From positions 20,013 to 84,012 of the forward strand of contig JAMOUQ010000053.1 of the NCBI GenBank assembly GCA_027068085.1: 64,000 nucleotides of DNA, in the 5' to 3' direction. Each line of letters opens with the position of its first letter. The first letter of the stretch is position 1. Source of the stretch: Desulfobacteraceae bacterium. GTDB lineage: Bacteria; Desulfobacterota; Desulfobacteria; Desulfobacterales; Desulfosarcinaceae. The notes below the pieces were generated by a model that searched no databases, had not been told where the DNA came from, and was given only the letters and a program-made list of their open reading frames with translations. Below are positions 1-8,317 of the stretch, piece after piece. A program made the position numbers and the translations under genes.

Positions 1-837
1 TTTTTGATTGTAGTTCAGGGTCTGGAAAAGCTCGGCCGGGGGCATCTGCTCGAGGTTACCGGTCATGCCGGATGAAAATTCCTTTGATATCATTATGTTC
101 GACTGTGCAAGACGTCTGGACAACAATCTGGCGAAATACATCTGGAGGGAGGGAAAACGGTTGAGCACTTTCAGAAAATCCTGCCCCTTGATATACAAAA
201 CGGTGGTCGCCTGAGCCACCTTGATGGTGGCGCCGACCGGATCCCCGCTGATCAGGCTCATCTCCCCGAACACTTCACCGCTACGCAACTTGGTGATTAT
301 ATTGCCTTCCTCATCGACAACATCCACTACACCTGACAGGATTATGAACAGGTTCCTGCCGGGGTCGCCCTTCCGGATAATGGTTTCATTGCGCACGAAT
401 TTCTTAAGACGAAGGAGAGATACAAAATTTTTAAGATTCTCTTCCCCCAGGGTCTTAAAAATGGAAAAATTGCTCAGCAGGCTGGCAATCGTATTGATAT
501 CCGTGCTGTAATTCTTTATGTCCTCGGCAAGGGCGATATTGCTGCCCTGCTTGTATTCCAGTTTGATAACCCCCTCACAGCCCGAGCAGGCCATAATACA
601 GTCCGGAATCCTGCCCACACGCTCGTAACTAATCAGTATCTTGGTGAGTTCGCCGACAAGATCCCGACATTCACCCCGCTTGTAAGGCAGATCAACTATC
701 ACCGTGGCGATGAATTTGTTCCCTTTTGTATGCTCCAGGAACAGGGCGTTGCCGGAAAGCCGGAACTCATCTCCTTTCTGATAATAGGGGCAGTTCTTTG
801 TTTCAATTACCTTGAAGACAGCTTCAGAATAGCTCAT
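1..837 (-). CDS. Cyclic-nucleotide-binding domain / DUF4388 regulatory protein (C-terminus outside window)
   Basis: The frame starts at an ATG (complement of 835-837) and runs 279 codons off the left edge. Three parts are visible. Residues 1-110 resemble the TIGR04076 type of small domain and carry Cys16, Cys57, Cys80, Cys84 and Cys87 (C-x3-C-x2-C). Residues about 123-245 form a CRP-like cNMP-binding beta-roll with the phosphate-binding cassette FGEMSLISGDPVGAT. From residue 258 the sequence GNLEQMPPAELFQTL is typical of the start of DUF4388/PATAN. The cassette lacks the Arg that normally contacts the cyclic phosphate (Val201 is at that position), so cAMP/cGMP binding is doubtful. No DNA-binding HTH is seen. 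Likely a cytosolic signalling protein; the ligand and partner are unknown. Confidence 0.8.
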   Translation of the reverse strand, partial: MSYSEAVFKVIETKNCPYYQKGDEFRLSGNALFLEHTKGNKFIATVIVDLPYKRGECRDLVGELTKILISYERVGRIPDCIMACSGCEGVIKLEYKQGSNIALAEDIKNYSTDINTIASLLSNFSIFKTLGEENLKNFVSLLRLKKFVRNETIIRKGDPGRNLFIILSGVVDVVDEEGNIITKLRSGEVFGEMSLISGDPVGATIKVAQATTVLYIKGQDFLKVLNRFPSLQMYFARLLSRRLAQSNIMISKEFSSGMTGNLEQMPPAELFQTLNYNQK

Positions 838-1729
838 TTTAATCAGCCGTACCAAACGTTTGTAAAAAAGTTCAAAAGGCTATGGCCGCTTAACTTGCCG
901 GTACAAACAGATCAGTTGTCTTTTGGAAACCGCATGCCCTGCATGCAGTGGCAGTTTAATTTAATATAACACTTCCGGCCGAAATTCCACTGAAATCGTC
1001 AGGACCGCAACCCGACGCACCCGGACTGCAGCCTTTTGGGGACCGGAGTGCCGGGTAAATTCATCGCTGGCACCGGCATTTTGCGGAGACATCGGGAACC
1101 GGCAGGACCGACACTGCCCGGTACGGGCAGAAATGGAGAAGATCAACCTGTTACTTTGTCATGGCGGGCATGATTGGAAGCAAACCATCGCCCACAAATC
1201 CGGTACGCATCGGCCGCCGGATCGGGCAATGGCTCAGAAACCGCGAAAGGCGAAAATAAAAAAAGGCTTGCCTGTGGGGCGGTCACCAGAAAAAGCGCAC
1301 CCATTGCTTCACACCCATCCATCATTATTGGCCCTGGGGACCGCGCCCACAAGTCAAACCATGCTGCGCTCAATTACGGTTGATATACCTGCATGAAACA
1401 TACCACCAAAATGCGGCCGAAGTGCATTTTCTGAAAACCACGGCCGGCATAAAGCCCCAAACCGATTTTAGTGTCATGCAACATACTGTTTTTATACTCC
1501 TTCAGCATCAATGCGGCGCCTGTTCCATGCAGACGGGGTGCCTTTGGAAACAAATCTTCGGCTTTCAAATCGTCCTGAAACCGGCACGAATCGCGCCGGT
1601 CAGTCAACATAAAAACCGCAACCGGTGCCAATTTGGCACAGATTTTCCGAGCCCCTCCGGAGGGCAACCCGATAATTGACATAGTTATCAAATTGATAGC
1701 CCGCACGGCCAATTTGACGCACCTAAAAG
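838..1729. other. Gene-poor intergenic stretch
   Basis: No convincing coding frame is present: the open frames overlap each other on both strands, lack ribosome-binding sites and resemble no family I know. It contains a perfect odd palindrome GTGCCAATTTGGCAC at 1625-1639 and a short inverted repeat around 1581-1600 (ACCGGC...GCCGGT) that could help end transcription of the regulator gene stopping at 1730, although it lacks a long T-run. Confidence 0.4.
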
Positions 1730-3118
1730 TCAAGATGGCTTGCCGTCAATGCCGTAGGCCTTGATATAGCGCTGGAGGGTGCGCAAACCTATGCCGAGGA
1801 TCTTTGCCGCCCTTGTCCGATTGCCGCCGGTGGCAGCCAGTACCCGTTCAACGTGCCGGCGTTTTACCTGTTCCAGGGAGACCAGGGCCGAGCCGCCGGC
1901 TTCACTTGCACCGGCAGCACCGTTCAGCGACGGAACCGAACTCAGCCTCAGGGTCGACGAGGTTTCGGCCAGCACGGCCGAGGCAATCATGTTTTCAAGT
2001 TCGCGAACGTTTCCCGGAAAGCCGTAAGCAAGCAAGGCCCTTTCAAGGGGCTCATCGAGCACTTTGATCGACTTGCCGTTGCGGTCGCTGTGAATACGCA
2101 GGAAATGGCGGGCCAAAGGAAGAATATCCTTGATGCGTTTGCGCAAGGGAGGAATATGAATATGGTATTCATTCAACCGGAAATACAGATCGCCCCGGAA
2201 CTTACCGGAAGATACCGCCGCTTTAACGTCCTGGTTCGAGGCTGAAACAAGGCGCACGTCAACATTGACGGCATCCGTGCTGCCCAGACGGTAAAAAAAC
2301 TTATCCTCGATAACCTGCAGGAGTTTTCCCTGCATGTGCAATTCCAGTTCCGTGATTTCGTCCAGGAAAAGGGTTCCTCCCAGGGCGGTGTCGAAAAACC
2401 CCTTCTTGTTTTTGAAAGCCCCGGTGTAAGCGCCGCGGACATGCCCGAAAAATTCGTCTTCGAAAAGGCCCTGGGCAAACGAGGGCATGTTCACCTGGAC
2501 AAAGGGACGGTCGCTGCGCCGGCTCAGACGATGAATTATCCTGGCCAGCATGCCTTTGCCGACCCCCGTCTCCCCCGTAATCAATACATTGTAATCGCTG
2601 CGGGCGCATATTTCAGCCTGGCGGAATACCAGGGCCATCAACTCGTCCTCGGCGATCATGGCGGCAAACGCCTCCTGATGGGCCAGTTCGTCGAACGAAG
2701 GGGGCCGCTCATACATGGCGATGCCCTGCTTGAGCTGGTATCTTTCCAGGGCATGATTGATGGTTATGGTGGTCCTTTCAAGATCCAGGGGTTTGACAAG
2801 ATAGTCGTAGGCTCCGAATTTGATCGCCTTGACGGCCATTGCCACATCATCGACCGCCGTTACTATTATGCACTCAATGTCTGGATAGGCCTGCTTCACC
2901 TGGCGTAACACCTCCATTCCGTCCAGGTAAGGCATTATCAGGTCGAGCATCAGCAGATGAAAACCGTGCCGCCGTACAAGCCCCAGGGCTTTGCGGCTGT
3001 CAGAAAGCAGGGCCGGTTCGGGCAGACCTGCACTGAGAAGGGCGGCCCGGATGGAAAACAGGAGGCCCTCATCGTCGTCCACGATCAGGATCGGAGTTTT
3101 CTCAGGAACACTTTCCAT
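1730..3118 (-). CDS. Sigma-54-dependent response regulator (NtrC family)
   Basis: 462 residues with full NtrC architecture. The receiver is residues 8-125, with acidic pocket DDD14-16 and phosphoacceptor Asp59. The AAA+ domain has Walker A GETGVGKG (182-189), the sigma-54 contact loop GAYTGA (229-234, Tyr variant of GAFTGA) and Walker B FLDE (251-254). A C-terminal Fis-type HTH (about 425-460) contains GGNRTRAAKILGIGLRTLQRY. Phosphorylation should drive ring assembly and open complex formation at -24/-12 promoters. The start overlaps the end of the upstream hybrid kinase gene by 17 bp and has an AAAGGA ribosome-binding site, so the two are almost certainly a translationally coupled cognate pair. 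The target genes are not evident. Confidence 0.93.
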   Translation of the reverse strand: MESVPEKTPILIVDDDEGLLFSIRAALLSAGLPEPALLSDSRKALGLVRRHGFHLLMLDLIMPYLDGMEVLRQVKQAYPDIECIIVTAVDDVAMAVKAIKFGAYDYLVKPLDLERTTITINHALERYQLKQGIAMYERPPSFDELAHQEAFAAMIAEDELMALVFRQAEICARSDYNVLITGETGVGKGMLARIIHRLSRRSDRPFVQVNMPSFAQGLFEDEFFGHVRGAYTGAFKNKKGFFDTALGGTLFLDEITELELHMQGKLLQVIEDKFFYRLGSTDAVNVDVRLVSASNQDVKAAVSSGKFRGDLYFRLNEYHIHIPPLRKRIKDILPLARHFLRIHSDRNGKSIKVLDEPLERALLAYGFPGNVRELENMIASAVLAETSSTLRLSSVPSLNGAAGASEAGGSALVSLEQVKRRHVERVLAATGGNRTRAAKILGIGLRTLQRYIKAYGIDGKPS

Positions 3119-4637
3119 GAAGGCATCCTTTCAGGGCCCCGATGAACTCCATCAAATTCAAAGGCTTGTGCAATATCATGGTAAAACCCATCCGGGCGGC
3201 CTCAGCCAGATTGGGATGATGCGGGAATCCGGTTATGATAAGCACTTTGGTTCTTTCCAGTCCAAGCTCATTCTTGATTGCCCGGCAGATGTCGAGGCCG
3301 TCGATCTCGGGCATGAACATATCCAGAACCAGGGCATCGGGCGGGTCACTGCCAAGCCGGATCAAGGCTTCGGCGCCTGAAGAGACGGCTTCCACCTCAC
3401 ACTGGATACTGCGCACGATGGCCTGCTTCAGCATTTTGCGGAAAGCGGCATCGTCGTCCACCACCATGACCCGGTACAACCGGTAGGGCGACTCCAGCGG
3501 CAGATTGACCGTAAACGTCGTCCCCTTGCCCTGTTCGGTTTCGAAAGTTATATGGCCATTGTGGGCCTTGACCAGATTGTAGCTGACCGAAAGTCCGAGC
3601 CCGGTTCCTCCGTCAGTCTGGCGGTCGGTGGCAAAGGGATCAAAAATTCTTTTCACCATCCGGGGATTGATCCCCCGCCCGTTGTCCCTGACCACGACCT
3701 GAACGGCATCCTTCGAGGATGTCACCCTGGTTTCCACCTCCACCCGCCCCCTGTCGTGATCTATCGCCTGGAAGGCGTTGATGACCAGATTCAGCACAAC
3801 CTGCTCCAGGTTCTGCAGGTTGGCCACTATCAGGGGCAAATCGGGCGCCAGATTCAGGTTCAAGTCGGCCTTCTTGTTTCTCAAGGTGGCGCCGGCAAGT
3901 CTGATGGCGTTTTCAACGGCCTTGTTCACCTGCACCGGTTTCTTTTCGGCCGGATTGCTCTTTTGGGCGAAATCCTTGAGGCCGGTCACTATGCGGGCCA
4001 CCCGGTCGGCAGCCATCTTGGTGTCCAAGATCAGTTTGGGCAGGTTCTCTTTGAGGAAATTGAAGGGCAGCCCGCCGAACCTCTGGTCAGAACGACCCTC
4101 CAGGTGTCTTTGCAAAACCGGGATAAAATCCCTGAACACCCGCTCTATCAAAGGAAGATTGAAGATAATCAGGTTGATGGGATTGTTTATCTCGTGGGCC
4201 ACGCCGGCCACCAGGGTTCCCAGGGCCTCCATTTTCTGAGACTGAACCAGCTGTTTTTCGATATCCTTCTGCTTGGTGACGTCCCGGCTTAGGCCACCGA
4301 CCAGTTCCCGGCGGCCGGGCAGCCGGATGGGAAACAGAACCGTGCTGACGCAACGGCCGCCGGTATCGGTGTTTTCTGATTGATATTCAAAGCTGACAGC
4401 CTGTCCCGATTGGCAAACACGGTTGAAATGAGCCAAAAACCGACCGCTGATCTCCGGCGGAAAGACCTCTGTGACAGTCCGCCCGACGAGGCCCGCCCCG
4501 TCCGGACAGGCCGGCATGTCCGGTGGTTGGTTGCTGTAAAGGTAGCGGCCGCTGCCATCGATGATGAAAACGTGGTCCGCCAGTGATTCCACCAGGGCCC
4601 GGAAAGGAATCGCCCCGTCTGTTTCACTCTCGAACAC
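3102..4637 (-). CDS. Hybrid sensor histidine kinase (PAS-HisKA-HATPase-REC)
   Basis: About 511 residues, no membrane segment, so a cytosolic sensor. An N-terminal PAS domain (roughly 10-120) is followed by a dimerisation/phosphoacceptor helix with GVAHEINNPIN (His near 148), an HATPase domain with DNGRGIN and GTGLGLS boxes, and a C-terminal receiver (about 393-511) with phosphoacceptor Asp near 439 in LDMFMPEIDG. I place the start at GTG 4637 because AAAGG lies seven bases upstream; a TTG at 4643 would begin almost on top of that site. The gene sits 33 bp downstream of pfp and overlaps the NtrC-type regulator. A phosphorelay from this kinase's receiver to the regulator is one possibility, direct transfer another. 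The signal is unknown; the linkage to pfp suggests an energy or carbon cue (inference). Confidence 0.9.
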   Translation of the reverse strand: MFESETDGAIPFRALVESLADHVFIIDGSGRYLYSNQPPDMPACPDGAGLVGRTVTEVFPPEISGRFLAHFNRVCQSGQAVSFEYQSENTDTGGRCVSTVLFPIRLPGRRELVGGLSRDVTKQKDIEKQLVQSQKMEALGTLVAGVAHEINNPINLIIFNLPLIERVFRDFIPVLQRHLEGRSDQRFGGLPFNFLKENLPKLILDTKMAADRVARIVTGLKDFAQKSNPAEKKPVQVNKAVENAIRLAGATLRNKKADLNLNLAPDLPLIVANLQNLEQVVLNLVINAFQAIDHDRGRVEVETRVTSSKDAVQVVVRDNGRGINPRMVKRIFDPFATDRQTDGGTGLGLSVSYNLVKAHNGHITFETEQGKGTTFTVNLPLESPYRLYRVMVVDDDAAFRKMLKQAIVRSIQCEVEAVSSGAEALIRLGSDPPDALVLDMFMPEIDGLDICRAIKNELGLERTKVLIITGFPHHPNLAEAARMGFTMILHKPLNLMEFIGALKGCLHGKCS

Positions 4638-4670
4638 AGCCAAACCTTTCTGCCTGAATCCAGGCCATAA

Positions 4671-6773
4671 TCAACCGATAGGCTCCGTGCCAACGGAATT
4701 TATGAGCAAAGTCAGGGGCCTGTCCTCCTCGCTGGCGCCGGTGAAACGAATGGGTCCCGGATGACGGTAGTGATCGCTTCCGGCCGTTGCCGCCAGCCAC
4801 TGCCGGCGCATAGCCCTGACAGCCTGAAAGGCGGACGAATTCAAATCCACCACGCTTCTTTCCAGCACCAGTGACAGCTTGCCTTTACGCTCTTCAAGGT
4901 GCATCAGGGGGGCAATGGGAACACCCAGGGGCTGCCACTGCTCAAACTCCTTTTCCAGGTTGCCGATGACGGCCATCTGCCCGGTGGCTCCGTTGGCTAT
5001 GAGGCTGAAAACCGTCATTCCCAGATTGTAAGTGTAGATACAATCAAAACGGGTTGGATCGCTTCCACGGCCATCGTAACCATAAAAATGGGCCTGGGTT
5101 TTAAACTTGGGTACCGAGGCATTGTATATTTTGGCGACCGCAGGGGGAATCTTCCCTTCAGCGTCGAGCAGCCCCTGCCCGGACAAAGCCTGTCTCAGGG
5201 TCTTGAGGGAAATTATGGATTCTTTCACCAGCAGGTATTGCCGGGGGTAGTTGCGGAATATTGCCGGCCCGTAAAGATCCGGGTCCAGTCCGGCCTTGCG
5301 CAGGGTCTTTTGATAGTACTGCCTGCGGATGCCCAGTTTGTACCGCCCCTGCTCTTTCAAAATGGCAAGATACTCCTTGACCAGCCCCAAAAGAACCTTT
5401 TCTGTCGGAACCTGGGAAAACTGAAAGTTGCCGTGGCTGTCTCTTTCGGTCAGCAGTCCTTCCTGGAAAAAGGACGGCAGGGCATTGAACAGTTCGTCAT
5501 CCCTGTAATTCCAAATATTGGGGGCAAGTCCGGCCGGTTTGTCGTGAACCAAGCGCCGCAGGTAATCCAGCTTGGCCTCCAGGCGCGCAAAGGCGGTGTG
5601 GAAATCCTGGTCATGGGTCTGGTTGTAATGGGCGATGATCGTGTTGAGCTTGATGATGAAGACCTGGATTTCATTGATGAACTCCAATATGCCCTCGGGA
5701 ATCACCAGCACGCCATAATTCTTGCCCACTGCGGCCCGGGCCACTATCGCCTCACAGATTATCCGCGACAGATGCCGCAGGGTCATGCCGTAGGCCGTAT
5801 AATCGGTTGTGCCCCGCTGCCTGGCTGCATCCAGTCTCTGCCGGTCGACATAGTCGGCCAGGTCTTCACCGATCAGGGTCATGTTGGCATGGGTCTGGAG
5901 GGCCACTTCCAGGGCCAGGTGACTTGCCACCCTGCCCATCACCTTGCAAACATGCCAATACTTGATGTCCGAACTGCTGTCGGTGCACAGGTTGCCGATG
6001 GCCAGGGAAAAGGCCCGGGCCGCGGTGTGAAAGCCGAAAGACATGGCGCAAAGAACGTTACCCTCGGCATCACGCACCTGGATATCACCGTCGATGGTCT
6101 TGGGCACCCCGATGACCTGCACGCCGTCTTCAAACAGCTCCTGGGCCAGAAAAGCGGCATTGGTGTTGGAATCGTCTCCGCCGACTATCACCAGAGCATC
6201 GAGCTCCATGGACAGAATCGTCTCCCTGGAAAGGGCCATTTTCTCGGCCGTATCGATTTTGGTCCGGCCGGTCTTGATCATGGTAAAACCGCCAAGATTG
6301 CGGTAACGATTCACCAACTCGTCTGTAATCTCGATAAACTCGCCTTCGATTATCCCGTCGGGCCCCACCAGGAAACCGAAAAGCCGGTTGTCCGGATTGG
6401 CCTTTTTGGCCGCATCGTAGATTCCGGCGATCACATTGTGCCCGCCAGGGGCAGGGCCGCCGGAAAATACGACTCCGATCTTACGGGGCTTGCAGAACAA
6501 CGAACCGGAAGCCCCGCCGGCGTCGCCAAGGCCGATCACCTTCTGCACCTGGTTGGCTATGATCGACGGAAGCTGCCGCCTTGCCTCCGGGTCGATATCG
6601 AAGCGATAATCGTCAACCTGTTCCAGCCGGGTCAGCGGCGCCTTGAAAACGTCACACAGCGGCGGAACGTATGCCCTGCGTTCGATAACTTCCTGATTTT
6701 GATCCTCCAGGGCTTTTGCGATGACCTGATTCTGCAACAGTCTTTCAACCGACTTTTCGTCAATACCAGCCAT
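4671..6773 (-). CDS. pfp: Pyrophosphate--fructose-6-phosphate 1-phosphotransferase, long type
   Basis: 700 residues. It catalyses reversible phosphoryl transfer between PPi and fructose 6-phosphate at the glycolysis/gluconeogenesis control step. The phosphate-binding start VVFSGGPAPGGHN (about 107-119), the GGDDSNTNAA box and PKTIDGD are present. The GGDDS aspartate and the PKT lysine are the residues that distinguish PPi-dependent enzymes from ATP-dependent ones. The protein is longer than short PFPs and belongs to the long clade related to plant PFP beta subunits. The start is ATG 6773, immediately after an ideal GGAGGGTGAC site; an ATG four codons upstream would place that site inside the gene. 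Use of PPi saves ATP and fits an anaerobe. The downstream genes are a hybrid kinase and a sigma-54 activator in the same direction, with a 33-bp gap. Confidence 0.92.
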   Translation of the reverse strand: MAGIDEKSVERLLQNQVIAKALEDQNQEVIERRAYVPPLCDVFKAPLTRLEQVDDYRFDIDPEARRQLPSIIANQVQKVIGLGDAGGASGSLFCKPRKIGVVFSGGPAPGGHNVIAGIYDAAKKANPDNRLFGFLVGPDGIIEGEFIEITDELVNRYRNLGGFTMIKTGRTKIDTAEKMALSRETILSMELDALVIVGGDDSNTNAAFLAQELFEDGVQVIGVPKTIDGDIQVRDAEGNVLCAMSFGFHTAARAFSLAIGNLCTDSSSDIKYWHVCKVMGRVASHLALEVALQTHANMTLIGEDLADYVDRQRLDAARQRGTTDYTAYGMTLRHLSRIICEAIVARAAVGKNYGVLVIPEGILEFINEIQVFIIKLNTIIAHYNQTHDQDFHTAFARLEAKLDYLRRLVHDKPAGLAPNIWNYRDDELFNALPSFFQEGLLTERDSHGNFQFSQVPTEKVLLGLVKEYLAILKEQGRYKLGIRRQYYQKTLRKAGLDPDLYGPAIFRNYPRQYLLVKESIISLKTLRQALSGQGLLDAEGKIPPAVAKIYNASVPKFKTQAHFYGYDGRGSDPTRFDCIYTYNLGMTVFSLIANGATGQMAVIGNLEKEFEQWQPLGVPIAPLMHLEERKGKLSLVLERSVVDLNSSAFQAVRAMRRQWLAATAGSDHYRHPGPIRFTGASEEDRPLTLLINSVGTEPIG

Positions 6774-6972
6774 GTCACCCTCCATGTTCCGGCATGCTCA
6801 CAAGACATCAGACTTAAAACAAGATATCAACACCATTACCATTCCAATAATTGATTATTCAAGCTTCAAAATGCAACTGCCTGCTGCCGGTGCCGGCAAA
6901 CATTGATTGACCGGGCCCGGGGTCACATTCGGCACAAGCGCCGGCAAGCCCTGGGGGCCGCCGAAACAACTG

Positions 6973-7001
6973 TTGACAATTAAACCGCGCCTGGTTATAT
7001 G
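6973..7001 (+). promoter_or_regulatory. Candidate sigma-70 promoter (distal) for the amino-acid ABC operon
   Basis: TTGACA at 6973-6978, a 17-bp spacer, then TATATG at 6996-7001. It lies about 290 bp before the binding-protein start, in the 517-bp divergent gap with pfp. Apart from this, the proximal promoter and a palindrome, I recognise nothing else in that gap. Confidence 0.45.
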
Positions 7002-7177
7002 TCCAACTGTCTAACCGTTCGACCTTTATCTTCATGTAACGTACCTGCCGGCTTTTCCCGGCCAATACCCGGCCCCGGGTCGATTCACGTGTTCTTTAGC
7101 GCACCCGCAGAGGAACCGCCGGGCCGCCTGCGCCCCGTTGCTGAAGGAGGTTTATTTTATCAATTACATATTTGTAC

Positions 7178-7206
7178 TTGAAAGCCTTTTTAAAAGCATT
7201 TAGTAT
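7178..7206 (+). promoter_or_regulatory. Candidate sigma-70 promoter (proximal) for the amino-acid ABC operon
   Basis: TTGAAA at 7178-7183, 17-bp spacer, TAGTAT at 7201-7206 (5/6 and 4/6 to consensus). It would give a leader of roughly 75 nt ending in a strong GAGGAGGTAGAGG ribosome-binding region before ATG 7291. Confidence 0.5.
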
Positions 7207-7254
7207 GCGCGATTCAGATAGTTTCTTTTGGGGGGGCTTGGCCCTTTAAGGACA

Positions 7255-7267
7255 TTTGGTAACCAAA
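7255..7267. promoter_or_regulatory. Perfect palindrome in the leader of the ABC operon
   Basis: TTTGGTAACCAAA is a perfect 6+1+6 inverted repeat about 50 bp downstream of the proximal -10 and just upstream of the ribosome-binding site. That position suits a repressor operator. No regulator gene is adjacent, so the protein that might bind it is unknown. Confidence 0.35.
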
Positions 7268-7290
7268 CAATATTGAGGAGGTAGAGGATC

Positions 7291-8115
7291 ATGAAAAAAG
7301 GGTTTTGTTTAGCGCTCGCCTTGGTTGTTATGACGGCTTTCTGCGTGGCCACCGCCTTCGGGTCTGATATAGAGTTGTGGAAAAAATCGACCCTCAAAGA
7401 GATAATCGACCGCGGCGAACTCCGGGTTGGATTCGAAGCCGGCTACCTGCCATTTGAAATGACCAACAAAAAAGGACAGTTTATCGGGTTCGACATCGAC
7501 GTGGCCAAGGAAATGGCCAAGGCCATGAAAGTCAAGCTCAAGCTCATCAACACCGCCTGGGACGGAATCATCCCCGCCCTGCAGACCAAAAAGTTCGACA
7601 TCATCATCAGCGGCATGACCATTACCCAGGAGCGCAACCTGAGCATCAATTTCGCCAATCCCTACATCATCATCGGCCAGACGATCCTGCTCAACAAAAA
7701 ACACAAGGGCAAGATCACCTCTTACAAGCAGCTCAACAACAAAAAGTATGTCATTACTTCCAAGCTGGGAACCACCGGCGAGCAGGCCATCGGACGCCTG
7801 ATGCCCAAGGCGACCTACAAATCCTTTGAAGATTCCACCGAAGCGGCTCTTGAAGTTCTCAACGGCAAGGCCGACGCTTTCGTCTACGACCTGCCCTTCT
7901 GTGCCAGCTTCTACGAAAAACAGGGCGCCGGCAAGCTCATATGGCTCGACCAGCCCATCACCTACGAACCGCTGGCATGGGCCATCCGCAAGGGTGATCC
8001 CGATTTTCTCAACTGGCTCAACAACTTCCTGCGCCAGCTGCGCAATGACGGCCGGTATGAAAAGATCTACAACAAGTGGATCCGCAGCACCAATTGGATG
8101 AAAGAGCTGGACTAG
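7291..8115 (+). CDS. Polar amino-acid ABC transporter periplasmic binding protein
   Basis: 274 residues with an N-terminal signal peptide (Lys2-Lys3, hydrophobic core to about residue 22, cleavage near ATAFG-S). The mature part is a solute-binding protein of family 3: it starts with GELRVGFEAGYLPFEM, continues with GFDIDVAKEMAKAMKVKL, and ends with the usual NDGRYEKIYNKWI. It should capture a polar amino acid in the periplasm and deliver it to the permease encoded next. A strong GAGGAGG site precedes ATG 7291. It is the first gene of a three-gene operon, separated from the permease by a 202-bp spacer with a long hairpin that probably raises the relative yield of this subunit. The exact substrate (Gln, Glu, Arg or other) cannot be told from sequence. 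Confidence 0.9.
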   Translation: MKKGFCLALALVVMTAFCVATAFGSDIELWKKSTLKEIIDRGELRVGFEAGYLPFEMTNKKGQFIGFDIDVAKEMAKAMKVKLKLINTAWDGIIPALQTKKFDIIISGMTITQERNLSINFANPYIIIGQTILLNKKHKGKITSYKQLNNKKYVITSKLGTTGEQAIGRLMPKATYKSFEDSTEAALEVLNGKADAFVYDLPFCASFYEKQGAGKLIWLDQPITYEPLAWAIRKGDPDFLNWLNNFLRQLRNDGRYEKIYNKWIRSTNWMKELD

Positions 8116-8147
8116 TTCCTTTTTTGTCTGGTCCTTGAAATTTACCA

Positions 8148-8181
8148 CGGCAGGCTGACCGGATAACGGGTCAGCCTGCCG
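8148..8181 (+). repeat. Intercistronic hairpin between binding protein and permease genes
   Basis: A perfect 13-bp inverted repeat (CGGCAGGCTGACC at 8148-8160 and its complement at 8169-8181) with an 8-base loop and no following T-run. Such structures after binding-protein genes typically protect the upstream message and cut read-through, which gives more binding protein than membrane subunit. Confidence 0.6.
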
Positions 8182-8317
8182 CACTATGAGCAGCAGGTTT
8201 TGGAGACAGATCCAAACACGGGAGGGGGCAAACGTTGCCCCGGAACCGGACATCCATGAACCTGCCGGGTGACCCAACCAATTGTAAACAGCATCCAACA
8301 AGGAAACTTTCAGACAG

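Noticed and set aside
1068..1084. TGGCAC...TTGC resembling a sigma-54 promoter
   Set aside because: The GG and GC are 14 bp apart instead of 12 and no gene follows in that direction.
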